Below are positions 16,158-22,232 of a stretch of DNA of 22,348 nt, piece after piece. Position numbers and translations under genes: made by a program. Under the pieces are notes generated by a model that ran no database searches, had not been told where the DNA came from, and saw only the letters and a list, made by a program, of their open reading frames with translations. Positions within the stretch are counted from its first letter, which is position 1; each line of letters starts with the position of its first letter. The stretch is from Flavobacterium sp. UBA6135. Its GTDB lineage: Bacteria > Bacteroidota > Bacteroidia > Flavobacteriales > Flavobacteriaceae. The stretch covers positions 7,478 through 29,825 of the forward strand of contig NZ_DIVJ01000030.1 in assembly GCF_002428305.1 (NCBI RefSeq), in the 5' to 3' direction.

Positions 16158-17030
16158 ATGAATAGTAGAGGAAAATTAATAATCATAGGAGGTGCTGTAG
16201 ACAAGGGAAGTTTTACAGAATCTAGTTTTGATAAGGACGTTTCAAAGAATATGAATTTCTTTGAAAAAGGAATATTAAAACGAATAATTGAAGAGTCTAA
16301 ATACAAAGAAAAATCTAGAATAGAAGTTATAACTACAGCTTCAAATATTCCTCGTGAAGTTGGCCCGGAATATGCAAAAGCATTTCGGTATTTGAATGCC
16401 ACAAATGTTGATGTTTTGTATATTGAGAAACGAGAGCAAGCCGGTGAAAAAGAAGTTTTAGATCGTTTAACAGCCGCAGATGTTGTTATGTTTACAGGAG
16501 GTGATCAATTGCGGTTGTCATCGATTTTAGGAGGCACAAAATTCCATGATATTATTTTGAATAAATATAAAAATGAAGATTTTATTTATGCAGGAACTTC
16601 TGCCGGAGCTGCGGCTGCGTCAAATAATATGATTTATCAAGGAAGTAGTCATGAAGCTTTATTAAAAGGCGAAGTGAAAATAACCAGCGGTTTAGGTTTG
16701 ATTGATGATGTAGTCATAGATACTCATTTTGTTCAGCGTGGAAGAATCGGTAGACTTTTTCAAGCTGTAGTCGGAAACCCAAAAGTATTAGGAATAGGAT
16801 TGGGTGAAGATACCGGACTTTTAATCACAAACAATACAAAAATGGAGGCTATTGGCTCCGGTTTAGTTATTTTGGTTGATGGAAGAGAAATAAAAGATAC
16901 AAATTTAACCCAGGTTGAATTAGGACAGCCAATTTCTATCAATCATTTAGTGACGCATGTAATGAGTATGCACGATACTTTCGATTTAGAAACGTATAAA
17001 ATGCACATTCATTCTTCACAATATATATAA
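16158..17030 (+). CDS. cphB: Cyanophycinase
   Basis: This serine exopeptidase (family S51, class I amidotransferase-like fold) releases beta-Asp-Arg dipeptides from cyanophycin. The 290-residue product has the normal length and no signal peptide, so it acts on intracellular granules, unlike the secreted CphE type. Motifs seen are RGKLIIIGGAVDKG (4-17), the TGGDQLRLSSILGG segment (113-126), the nucleophile elbow AGTSAGAAAAS with Ser148, DTHFVQRGRIGRL (188-200, with His190) and GIGLGEDTG (212-220, Glu217). The catalytic set is complete. It is followed after 77 bp by the isoaspartyl peptidase on the same strand and is divergent from cphA, the usual functional grouping for cyanophycin turnover. 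Confidence 0.95.
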   Translation: MNSRGKLIIIGGAVDKGSFTESSFDKDVSKNMNFFEKGILKRIIEESKYKEKSRIEVITTASNIPREVGPEYAKAFRYLNATNVDVLYIEKREQAGEKEVLDRLTAADVVMFTGGDQLRLSSILGGTKFHDIILNKYKNEDFIYAGTSAGAAAASNNMIYQGSSHEALLKGEVKITSGLGLIDDVVIDTHFVQRGRIGRLFQAVVGNPKVLGIGLGEDTGLLITNNTKMEAIGSGLVILVDGREIKDTNLTQVELGQPISINHLVTHVMSMHDTFDLETYKMHIHSSQYI

Positions 17031-17107
17031 GATGGTGAAAGGTAATGGGTAAAAGGTAATCGATATTTCCTTTCGCCCATTACCTTTTACCTTGTACCAT
17101 TTAAAAA
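17031..17107 (+). repeat. Word-repeat hairpin between cphB and the isoaspartyl peptidase gene (word GGTAAT/GGTAAAA)
   Basis: AAAGGTAATGGG (17038-17049) pairs perfectly with CCCATTACCTTT (17076-17087), and ATGGT (17032-17036) can pair with ACCAT (17096-17100). Both arms consist of iterated words GGTAAT, GGTAAAA and GGTGAAA. It fills the 77-bp spacer and lacks a terminal U-tract, so it looks like an intercistronic RNA structure more than a terminator. Confidence 0.7.
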
Positions 17108-17950
17108 ATGAAAATAATCATCCACGGAGGCTTTTTCTCAGAATCAACTACAAATTTAGAAACTAAAATTGCTAAACAAGAGGCTTTGTTGCGGATTGTT
17201 AAGGAATCGTATCATTTTCTTCGAACGCATTCTGCCTTAGAAACGGTTGTTTTTGCAGTTTCACTTTTAGAGGATGATGAATTGTTCAATGCCGGAATTG
17301 GTTCTCAAATTCAGAGTGATGGAAAGATTAGAATGAGTGCCGCTTTGATGGATGGAACTTCAATGAAAATGAGTGGTGTGATTAATATAGAAGACGTAAA
17401 GAATCCCATTCAAGTTGCCGAAGTTTTGATGAATGTTGACGATAGAATTTTAGGGGGAAGCGGAGCAACAAACTTTGCCAGAAAACAGGGTTTTGAATCT
17501 TTTTCAACTGAGACACTACAACGCAGAGCTGAATATGAAGCTAAAGTAAAAGCAATCGGAACAGGTACCGTTGGCTGTGTAGCTTTAGATGATGAAGGAA
17601 AAATCGCTGTAGCCACTTCAACCGGTGGAAAAGGTTTTGAAATTCCTGGGCGTATTTCAGATTCCGCTACAGTAGCCGGAAATTATGCTAATGAGTTTTG
17701 TGGTGTAAGCTTAACCGGAGTGGGCGAAGATATTGTAAGTGGGGCAGTGGCTACAAAAATAGTGACTCGTGTAACTGATGGTTTTTCATTGGAAGCAGCA
17801 TTCGAAAAAACATTCAACGAACTAAAACCCTTTGATGGTTTTGCCGGAGCCATAGCTATCGATAAAAAAGGAAATATATATCATCAAGATTCACATTCAT
17901 CAATGGTTTTTGCAAGTTTTGATGGGGAAAAGGAAGAGGTTTTTAATTAA
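17108..17950 (+). CDS. Isoaspartyl peptidase / plant-type L-asparaginase
   Basis: This N-terminal-nucleophile hydrolase of 280 residues self-cleaves into two chains; the new N-terminal Thr attacks beta-aspartyl bonds. Seen are the opening MKIIIHGGF, NAGIGSQIQSDG (61-72), MDGTSMKMSGV, and the cleavage site before Thr154 in GTGTVGCVALD. STGGKGFEIPGRISDSATVAG (171-191) and LTGVGEDIVSGAVA complete the family pattern. The substrate segment GRISDSATVAG departs from the more common GRVGDSPxxGAG, so specificity may be shifted. Next to cphB, the expected job is splitting beta-Asp-Arg into Asp and Arg, finishing cyanophycin use. No signal peptide is seen. The stop lies 12 bp from the convergent membrane-protein gene. 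Confidence 0.9.
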   Translation: MKIIIHGGFFSESTTNLETKIAKQEALLRIVKESYHFLRTHSALETVVFAVSLLEDDELFNAGIGSQIQSDGKIRMSAALMDGTSMKMSGVINIEDVKNPIQVAEVLMNVDDRILGGSGATNFARKQGFESFSTETLQRRAEYEAKVKAIGTGTVGCVALDDEGKIAVATSTGGKGFEIPGRISDSATVAGNYANEFCGVSLTGVGEDIVSGAVATKIVTRVTDGFSLEAAFEKTFNELKPFDGFAGAIAIDKKGNIYHQDSHSSMVFASFDGEKEEVFN

Positions 17951-17962
17951 CTAACTCAATTT

Positions 17963-18520
17963 TTAATCTTGTTTGAATTTTGTGAATGATAAAAAAATGT
18001 CTTTGTTTAGCGAAATACTAAACGCTAAACTCATAAAAATACACCACGAAATTAAAAAGGATGGAAACTTTTCTACTCCAAACTGTAAGTAGGCATTTTT
18101 AGAAAAAATCAGCATTATAGAAACTACCAGAATATAGCATACTGTAATAGCTAAAAAGCTAAATTTAAAATCACTTATTTTAAATAGAAAAGAATTAAAG
18201 TAAAACAATAATAAAGCTGCCAAGTAACCACCAATGGTTATCATTATAATTCCTTCATATTCCGTGATTTCTTCAGATGAAATAGCAATTAACCATTCGT
18301 CAAAGAAATAGATGACAATTGCTAAACCTAAGAAAACTAAATAACTTTGGCCTAAAGTTAAGAGTATACCCAGAGAACGACTTGTTTTTAATTTATCTAA
18401 ATTGGGCAAACTAACCGATAAAGCAAACACTAGTGGAAGGTAAAACAATGCTTTTTCTACAGAAGGAACCGCTATCATAGTAACTATTACTAACAGAGAG
18501 CCTAATACAATTCGAAACAT
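17963..18520 (-). CDS. Small multi-pass membrane protein, function unknown
   Basis: This 185-residue hydrophobic protein has about five to six predicted membrane segments (starting MFRIVLGSLLVIVTMIAVP; LIIVFL-like stretches through the middle; a C-terminal SLAFSISLNKDIFLSF). I do not recognise the family. The start is placed at the ATG at 18520. The frame continues upstream 16 codons to a TTG, but that stretch contains a near-promoter (TTTG at 18568-18565, 19 bp, TAATTTTTG) and would be untranslated. It lies downstream of the rplT terminator on the same strand and converges with the isoaspartyl peptidase gene. Confidence 0.65.
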   Translation of the reverse strand: MFRIVLGSLLVIVTMIAVPSVEKALFYLPLVFALSVSLPNLDKLKTSRSLGILLTLGQSYLVFLGLAIVIYFFDEWLIAISSEEITEYEGIIMITIGGYLAALLLFYFNSFLFKISDFKFSFLAITVCYILVVSIMLIFSKNAYLQFGVEKFPSFLISWCIFMSLAFSISLNKDIFLSFTKFKQD

Positions 18521-18572
18521 ACCTTTGAGTTTATTGACAAAAATTATTTTTGTATAAATATAATACAAATAA

Positions 18573-18602
18573 AAAAGTGCTGCCTAAAAAGACAGCACTT
18601 TT
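18573..18602 (-). terminator. Intrinsic terminator of the thrS-infC-rpmI-rplT operon
   Basis: Read on the minus strand, AAAAGTGCTG (18602-18593), a 10-nt loop and CAGCACTTTT (18582-18573) are followed by more T residues. It lies 37 bp after the rplT stop and closes the ribosomal operon. Confidence 0.88.
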
Positions 18603-18638
18603 ATTTATAAGTAAGTTAAAATCGGGTTTAAAAAACGT

Positions 18639-18983
18639 TTATTTTACTTTATTCAAAATTGCTTTAAAAGCCTCCGGATGATTCATTGCTAAATCAGCAA
18701 GTACTTTACGGTTCAATTCGATACCGTTAGCTTTTACTTTTCCGATAAATTGAGAATAACTCATTCCTTCCAATCTTGCACCTGCGTTAATACGCATAAT
18801 CCATAACGAGCGGAAGTTTCTTTTGTTTTGTCTTCTGTCACGGTAAGCATAAACTAAGGCTTTTTCAACCGCGTTTTTAGCTACCGTCCAAACGTTTTTA
18901 CGTCTACCAAAGTAACCTTTGGCTTGCTTTAATACTTTTTTTCTTCGTGCTCTTTTAGCAACAGAATTTACTGATCTTGGCAT
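18639..18983 (-). CDS. rplT: 50S ribosomal protein L20 (bL20)
   Basis: bL20 is an assembly-initiating protein of the large subunit that binds 23S rRNA early. The 114 residues match the family length: basic N-terminal extension MPRSVNSVAKRARRKKVLK, then GYFGRRKNVWTVAKNAVEKALVYAYRDRR and the globular C-terminal domain (LWIMRINAGARLEGMSYSQFI). In E. coli and Bacillus L20 represses its own operon through an mRNA that mimics rRNA. Here the 178-bp gap before the gene contains a possible structured leader and a word-repeat block, but no mimic could be verified. It is the last gene of the thrS operon and is followed by a terminator. Confidence 0.98.
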   Translation of the reverse strand: MPRSVNSVAKRARRKKVLKQAKGYFGRRKNVWTVAKNAVEKALVYAYRDRRQNKRNFRSLWIMRINAGARLEGMSYSQFIGKVKANGIELNRKVLADLAMNHPEAFKAILNKVK

Positions 18984-19090
18984 AATTTTCTTGTTTTTTT
19001 GTAGCAGGCGTCCCGAATTTAATCAAGGGAACTTATCGGCCATACTCCAAGGTTATTAAATAATTTTTAACCTAAAGAATTTTTAAAAAA
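18984..19090 (-). promoter_or_regulatory. Possible structured leader of rplT
   Basis: Between the word-repeat block and rplT lies about 107 bp that is not simple repeat. GGTTA (19051-19055) pairs with TAACC (19068-19072), and TCCC/GGGA segments can pair closer to the gene, with the GC-richer stretch CCTTGGAGTATGGCC between. The position is where an L20-responsive leader would be expected. No known leader class was identified by eye. Confidence 0.3.
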
Positions 19091-19161
19091 GTGTTCAGTT
19101 TTCAGATTTTTAGTATTCAGTTCTAAAACTGATCACTAAGTACTGATCACTGCATACTTAA
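19091..19161 (-). repeat. Word-repeat hairpin between rpmI and rplT (word ACTGATCACT)
   Basis: The 10-mer ACTGATCACT occurs exactly twice, 14 bp apart (19128-19137 and 19142-19151). Degenerate complementary copies (GTGTTCAGTT, AGTATTCAGTT) lie on the other side of a small hairpin CAGTT-CTAA-AACTG (19118-19131). The block therefore folds back on itself as a long imperfect stem. It lies inside a ribosomal operon. Confidence 0.7.
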
Positions 19162-19359
19162 TTAAATGATTCTTAATTGTTGTTTAATGCTTTTCTCATC
19201 GGTTTTGTGAACCAAAGTCGAATGAGTTAAAGCTAACTTACGCTTTTTAGATTTTTTAGTCAAAATGTGACTTTTAAAAGCGTGTTTTCTCTTGATTTTT
19301 CCAGAGCCAGTTACTTTGAATCGCTTCTTTGCACTGGATTTTGTTTTCATTTTAGGCAT
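19162..19359 (-). CDS. rpmI: 50S ribosomal protein L35 (bL35)
   Basis: A 65-residue, very basic large-subunit protein with the diagnostic start MPKMKTKSSAKKRFKVTGSG, then KIKRKHAFKSHILTKKSKKRKL and the C-terminal KQQLRII. Length and sequence are standard. It is encoded between infC and rplT, the conserved bacterial order, and is separated from each by word-repeat spacers (118 and 178 bp) instead of the tight spacing usual in this operon. Confidence 0.98.
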   Translation of the reverse strand: MPKMKTKSSAKKRFKVTGSGKIKRKHAFKSHILTKKSKKRKLALTHSTLVHKTDEKSIKQQLRII

Positions 19360-19477
19360 AATTTCCCAAATTTATTTGTGATTCAACTTACTTACTTATT
19401 TTTTAGTTTCTGTTTAGCTAAGAAACTAAGTAACTCAGAATAATCTCAGCAACTCAGAACCTCAGTTGCTCAGCAAC
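19360..19477 (-). repeat. Word-repeat hairpins between infC and rpmI (words CTCAGCAACT / AACTCAGAA)
   Basis: Exact direct repeats: CTCAGCAACT at 19445-19454 and 19469-19478, AACTCAGAA at 19432-19440 and 19451-19459. Exact stems: TTAGTTTC (19403-19410) with GAAACTAA (19422-19429), enclosing the palindrome TTAGCTAA; and AGTTGC-TCA-GCAACT (19464-19478), whose arm includes the first base read of the infC stop codon. The spacer is a chain of hairpins built from one degenerate word. The 19360-19380 stretch next to rpmI has no repeats. Confidence 0.72.
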
Positions 19478-20032
19478 TTACTTCTTCTTTTTCGGAGCAA
19501 TGAACATAATCATTCTCTTTCCCTCAAGTACAGGTAAAGCCTCAACTTTTCCATATTCTTCTAAATCTTGAGCCAAGCGTAATAAAAGAATTTGGCCCTG
19601 TTCTTTATAAATAATAGAACGTCCTTTAAAAAACACAAAGGCTTTTAATTTGGCTCCTTCTTTTAAGAATTTCTCAGCATTCTTTTTCTTAAACTCATAA
19701 TCATGTTCGTCAGTCTGAGGTCCAAATCGAATCTCCTTGACAACAATTTGAGACGATTTAGCTTTGAGCATTTTTTCACGCTTCTTCTGCTCGTAGATAA
19801 ACTTACCATAATCCATAAGCTTACATACTGGCGGTTCAGCGTTTGGAGAAATTTCAACTAAATCTACTTCAAATTGTTCAGCCAATCGTAAGGCTTCACC
19901 AATTTTAAATACTCCGGGTTCAATATTTTCTCCTACCAAGCGAACTTCTGGTACACGAATTTCTGAATTTGTTCTGTGTGCCGCTTTTTTTTCTACTCTG
20001 GGTTGATAACCCCTGTTGTTTCTAATTGCTAT
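19478..20032 (-). CDS. infC: Translation initiation factor IF-3, apparent AUA start
   Basis: IF-3 binds the 30S subunit, blocks 50S joining and checks the start codon. From the ATA at 20032 the product is 184 residues (E. coli 180). The N-terminal domain starts AIRNNRGYQPRVEKKAAHRTN and EIRVPEVRLVGENIEPGVF, includes VEISPNAEPPVCKLMDYGKF, then a Lys-rich linker, and the C-terminal domain has VVKEIRFGPQTDEHDYEFK and ends APKKKK. The conserved N-terminus contains no ATG, GTG or TTG codon before a TTG at Leu35, and the frame meets a stop (the thrS stop) five codons upstream of ATA. The start must therefore be non-canonical: ATA at 20032 by homology of the MAIR-type N-terminus, or ATT at 20026. 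It begins 12 bp after thrS. Confidence 0.93.
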   Translation of the reverse strand: MAIRNNRGYQPRVEKKAAHRTNSEIRVPEVRLVGENIEPGVFKIGEALRLAEQFEVDLVEISPNAEPPVCKLMDYGKFIYEQKKREKMLKAKSSQIVVKEIRFGPQTDEHDYEFKKKNAEKFLKEGAKLKAFVFFKGRSIIYKEQGQILLLRLAQDLEEYGKVEALPVLEGKRMIMFIAPKKKK

Positions 20033-20044
20033 GACTGTAAAGTT

Positions 20045-21994
20045 TTAGTTAGACTTAAATTCTTTTAATGTTTTCTTTATTTCTTCATTTACAATAGTCG
20101 CAAATTCTTCTATCGTACATGTGATATTTCCTTTTCCTTCTTGACCGTGACGTCGTACAGAAATTGTATTGTTTTTTTCTTCTTCTTCACCAACTATAAG
20201 CATGAAAGGGATTTTACTCACCTCTGCTTCTCTAATTTTCTTCCCAATTGTCTCATTGCGGTTGTCAATCAGGCCGCGAATTTCGTGATTTTCTAGCAGA
20301 TTTAAAACTTTTTTGGCATAATTTTCATATTTCTCACTTAAACTCAATATAATAGCCTGTTCAGGCATTAACCATAGTGGGAAATTTCCTGCCGTATGCT
20401 CCAGTAGTATTGCTATAAATCGTTCCATTGAACCAAATGGTGCTCTGTGAATCATCACCGGACGGTGCATTTCATTGTCAGCTCCTTTATAATTCAATTC
20501 AAAACGCTCGGGTAAATTATAATCTACTTGAATTGTTCCCAATTGCCATTGTCTGCCCAAAGCATCTTTCACCATAAAGTCTAATTTTGGTCCGTAAAAA
20601 GCAGCTTCACCACTTTCAATAACATAATTCAATCCTTTATCACGAGCCGCACTAATAATGGCATTTTCAGCTTTTTCCCAGTTCTCAACGCTGCCAATAT
20701 ATTTATCAGGATTTTCTAGGTCTCTAACAGAAACCTGAGCAGTAAAATTTTCAAACCCTAAAGAACCAAAAACATAAAGCACTAAATCAATTACATTTTT
20801 AAACTCGGCATCCAATTGATCAGGCGTACAAAAAATATGTGCATCGTCTTGTGTAAATCCGCGAACTCTTGTTAATCCATGCAATTCACCACTTTGCTCG
20901 TAACGATAAACCGTTCCGAATTCAGCATAACGTTTCGGTAAATCTTTATAACTCCAAGGCCTTGTATTGTAAATCTCACAGTGATGCGGACAATTCATCG
21001 GCTTTAATAAAAACTCTTCGCCTTCTGCCGGCGTGTTAATCGGCTGAAAGCTATCAGCTCCATATTTCGCATAATGCCCCGAAGTAACATACAATTCTTT
21101 CTGACCAATATGTGGCGTTACCACTTGCTCATAACCTGCTTTTTTCTGAGCCTTTTTCAAAAATTGCTCCAAACGATCACGTAAAGCAGCTCCTTTTGGC
21201 AACCATAATGGCAAACCTTGACCTACTTTTTGTGAGAAAGCAAATAAATCCAACTCTTTCCCTAGCTTTCTGTGATCTCTGCGTTTCGCTTCTTCCAACA
21301 ACTCCAAATATTCTGTCAAATCTTTCTGCTTCGGAAACGAAATTCCGTAAACACGAGTCAATTGCTTGTTCTTTTCATCACCACGCCAATACGCACCTGC
21401 CACACTCATGATTTTCATTGCCTTAATCAATCCTGTATTCGGAATATGGCCACCGCGACACAAATCAAAAAAGTTAGCATGATCACAAAACGTAATCGTT
21501 CCGTCTTCTAAATTCGAAATCAATTCCGTCTTATATTCATTGTTTTTATACACTTCCAAAGCCTCCACCTTCGAGACCGAACGCATTTTAAACTCGTGCT
21601 TCTCTCTCGAAACCTCTAAAACTCTATCTTCAATCGCTTTAAAATCGGCTTCCGTAATTTTAGTATCACCAAAATCTACGTCATAATAAAATCCATTATC
21701 AATCGCCGGACCAAGCGTTAACTTAATGCCCGGATATTGCTCCTCCAAAACCTGAGCCATCACGTGCGAAGTCGAATGCCAAAAAGCCTTCTTACCTTCT
21801 TTATCATTCCACGTATACAATAGGAGTGAACCGTCAGTGGTCAATTCCGTCGTCGTTTCCACAGTAGTGCCGTTGTATGAGGCTGAAATTACATTTCTCG
21901 CCAAACCTTCACTGATACTTCTCGCAACATCCATCGGAGTCGAATGCTTCTCAAACTCCTTAACCGAACCGTCAGGTAAACTAATTTTTATCAT
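20045..21994 (-). CDS. thrS: Threonyl-tRNA synthetase
   Basis: This class II synthetase charges tRNA-Thr. The 649 residues cover the TGS domain (1-60), the editing domain with HSTSH (H73, H77) and CRGGH (C179, H183), the catalytic core, and the anticodon-binding domain (about 540-640). The core has motif 2 EFGTVYRYEQSGELHGLTRVRG and motif 3 APFGSMERFIAIL, with zinc ligands C335, H386 and H516 inferred by alignment to E. coli. All editing and zinc residues are present. It starts at the ATG at 21994, with a promoter 20 bp upstream. First gene of the thrS-infC-rpmI-rplT operon. The short leader (about 15 nt) excludes a T-box or tRNA-like operator of the kinds known elsewhere. Confidence 0.98.
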   Translation of the reverse strand: MIKISLPDGSVKEFEKHSTPMDVARSISEGLARNVISASYNGTTVETTTELTTDGSLLLYTWNDKEGKKAFWHSTSHVMAQVLEEQYPGIKLTLGPAIDNGFYYDVDFGDTKITEADFKAIEDRVLEVSREKHEFKMRSVSKVEALEVYKNNEYKTELISNLEDGTITFCDHANFFDLCRGGHIPNTGLIKAMKIMSVAGAYWRGDEKNKQLTRVYGISFPKQKDLTEYLELLEEAKRRDHRKLGKELDLFAFSQKVGQGLPLWLPKGAALRDRLEQFLKKAQKKAGYEQVVTPHIGQKELYVTSGHYAKYGADSFQPINTPAEGEEFLLKPMNCPHHCEIYNTRPWSYKDLPKRYAEFGTVYRYEQSGELHGLTRVRGFTQDDAHIFCTPDQLDAEFKNVIDLVLYVFGSLGFENFTAQVSVRDLENPDKYIGSVENWEKAENAIISAARDKGLNYVIESGEAAFYGPKLDFMVKDALGRQWQLGTIQVDYNLPERFELNYKGADNEMHRPVMIHRAPFGSMERFIAILLEHTAGNFPLWLMPEQAIILSLSEKYENYAKKVLNLLENHEIRGLIDNRNETIGKKIREAEVSKIPFMLIVGEEEEKNNTISVRRHGQEGKGNITCTIEEFATIVNEEIKKTLKEFKSN

Positions 21995-22014
21995 GCCTAA
22001 AATTTTATGGACTG

Positions 22015-22045
22015 CAAATATATAAGATTACAAAATCCCACACAA
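22015..22045 (-). promoter_or_regulatory. Promoter of the thrS operon
   Basis: TTG (22045-22043) and, after 20 bp, TATATTTG (22022-22015) on the minus strand match the Bacteroidota consensus. Initiation would be near 22008, giving a leader of about 15 nt before the thrS ATG. Confidence 0.75.
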
Positions 22046-22088
22046 TATATATTAGGTAATATTAAAACAACATTTTTTTCTATTTCCA
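22046..22088. other. Short AT-rich stretch without recognisable content
   Basis: Between the thrS promoter and the palindromic element. Nothing recognisable as a gene or site. Confidence 0.5.
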
Positions 22089-22232
22089 GAAGCCATTTCC
22101 CGCTTTCCATTCCAAGCTTGTTTGTCATGTTGTTTTTTTCTAAGTCAAAAAAAGAGCTTCCGTTGGTCGCTTTTTTTTGCCAAGAAAAAATACAACAATC
22201 CTTCACAAGGCTTTCCATTACAATCGGGGCTA
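22089..22232 (-). repeat. Nested palindromic element with 10-bp direct repeats, probably dispersed
   Basis: An exact direct repeat GCTTTCCATT (22102-22111 and 22210-22219) brackets nested stems. The outer stem is AGC...CCCG (22091-22102) with CGGG-GCT (22225-22231). The middle stem is GTTGTTTTTTTC (22129-22140) with GAAAAAATACAAC (22184-22196, one bulged T). The inner stem is CAAAAAAAGAGC (22146-22157) with GCTTTTTTTTG (22169-22179). The loop centre is TTCCGTTGGTC. On the minus strand it reads AGCCCCGATTG... to ...GCGGGAAATGGCT, a pattern I recall from many flavobacterial intergenic regions, though this was not checked here. It may be an RNA element or a 3'-end element of a gene outside the window. 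Confidence 0.65.

Noticed and set aside
15881..16165. 94-codon open frame in the cphA-cphB gap, with a partly overlapping frame on the other strand
   Set aside because: Ile/Leu/Phe/Lys/Asn-rich translation typical of AT-rich DNA, no family resemblance, no promoter, and it runs into cphB in another frame.
18521..18568. N-terminal extension of the membrane protein from a TTG at 18568
   Set aside because: It is very AT-rich, contains a near-promoter sequence, and the hydrophobic protein starts naturally at the ATG at 18520.
19091..19477. CRISPR array
   Set aside because: Repeats are only about 10 bp, degenerate, unevenly spaced and self-complementary; no spacers of uniform length and no cas genes.
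21995..22045. T-box or translational operator upstream of thrS
   Set aside because: The promoter leaves only about 15 nt of leader, too short for either structure.
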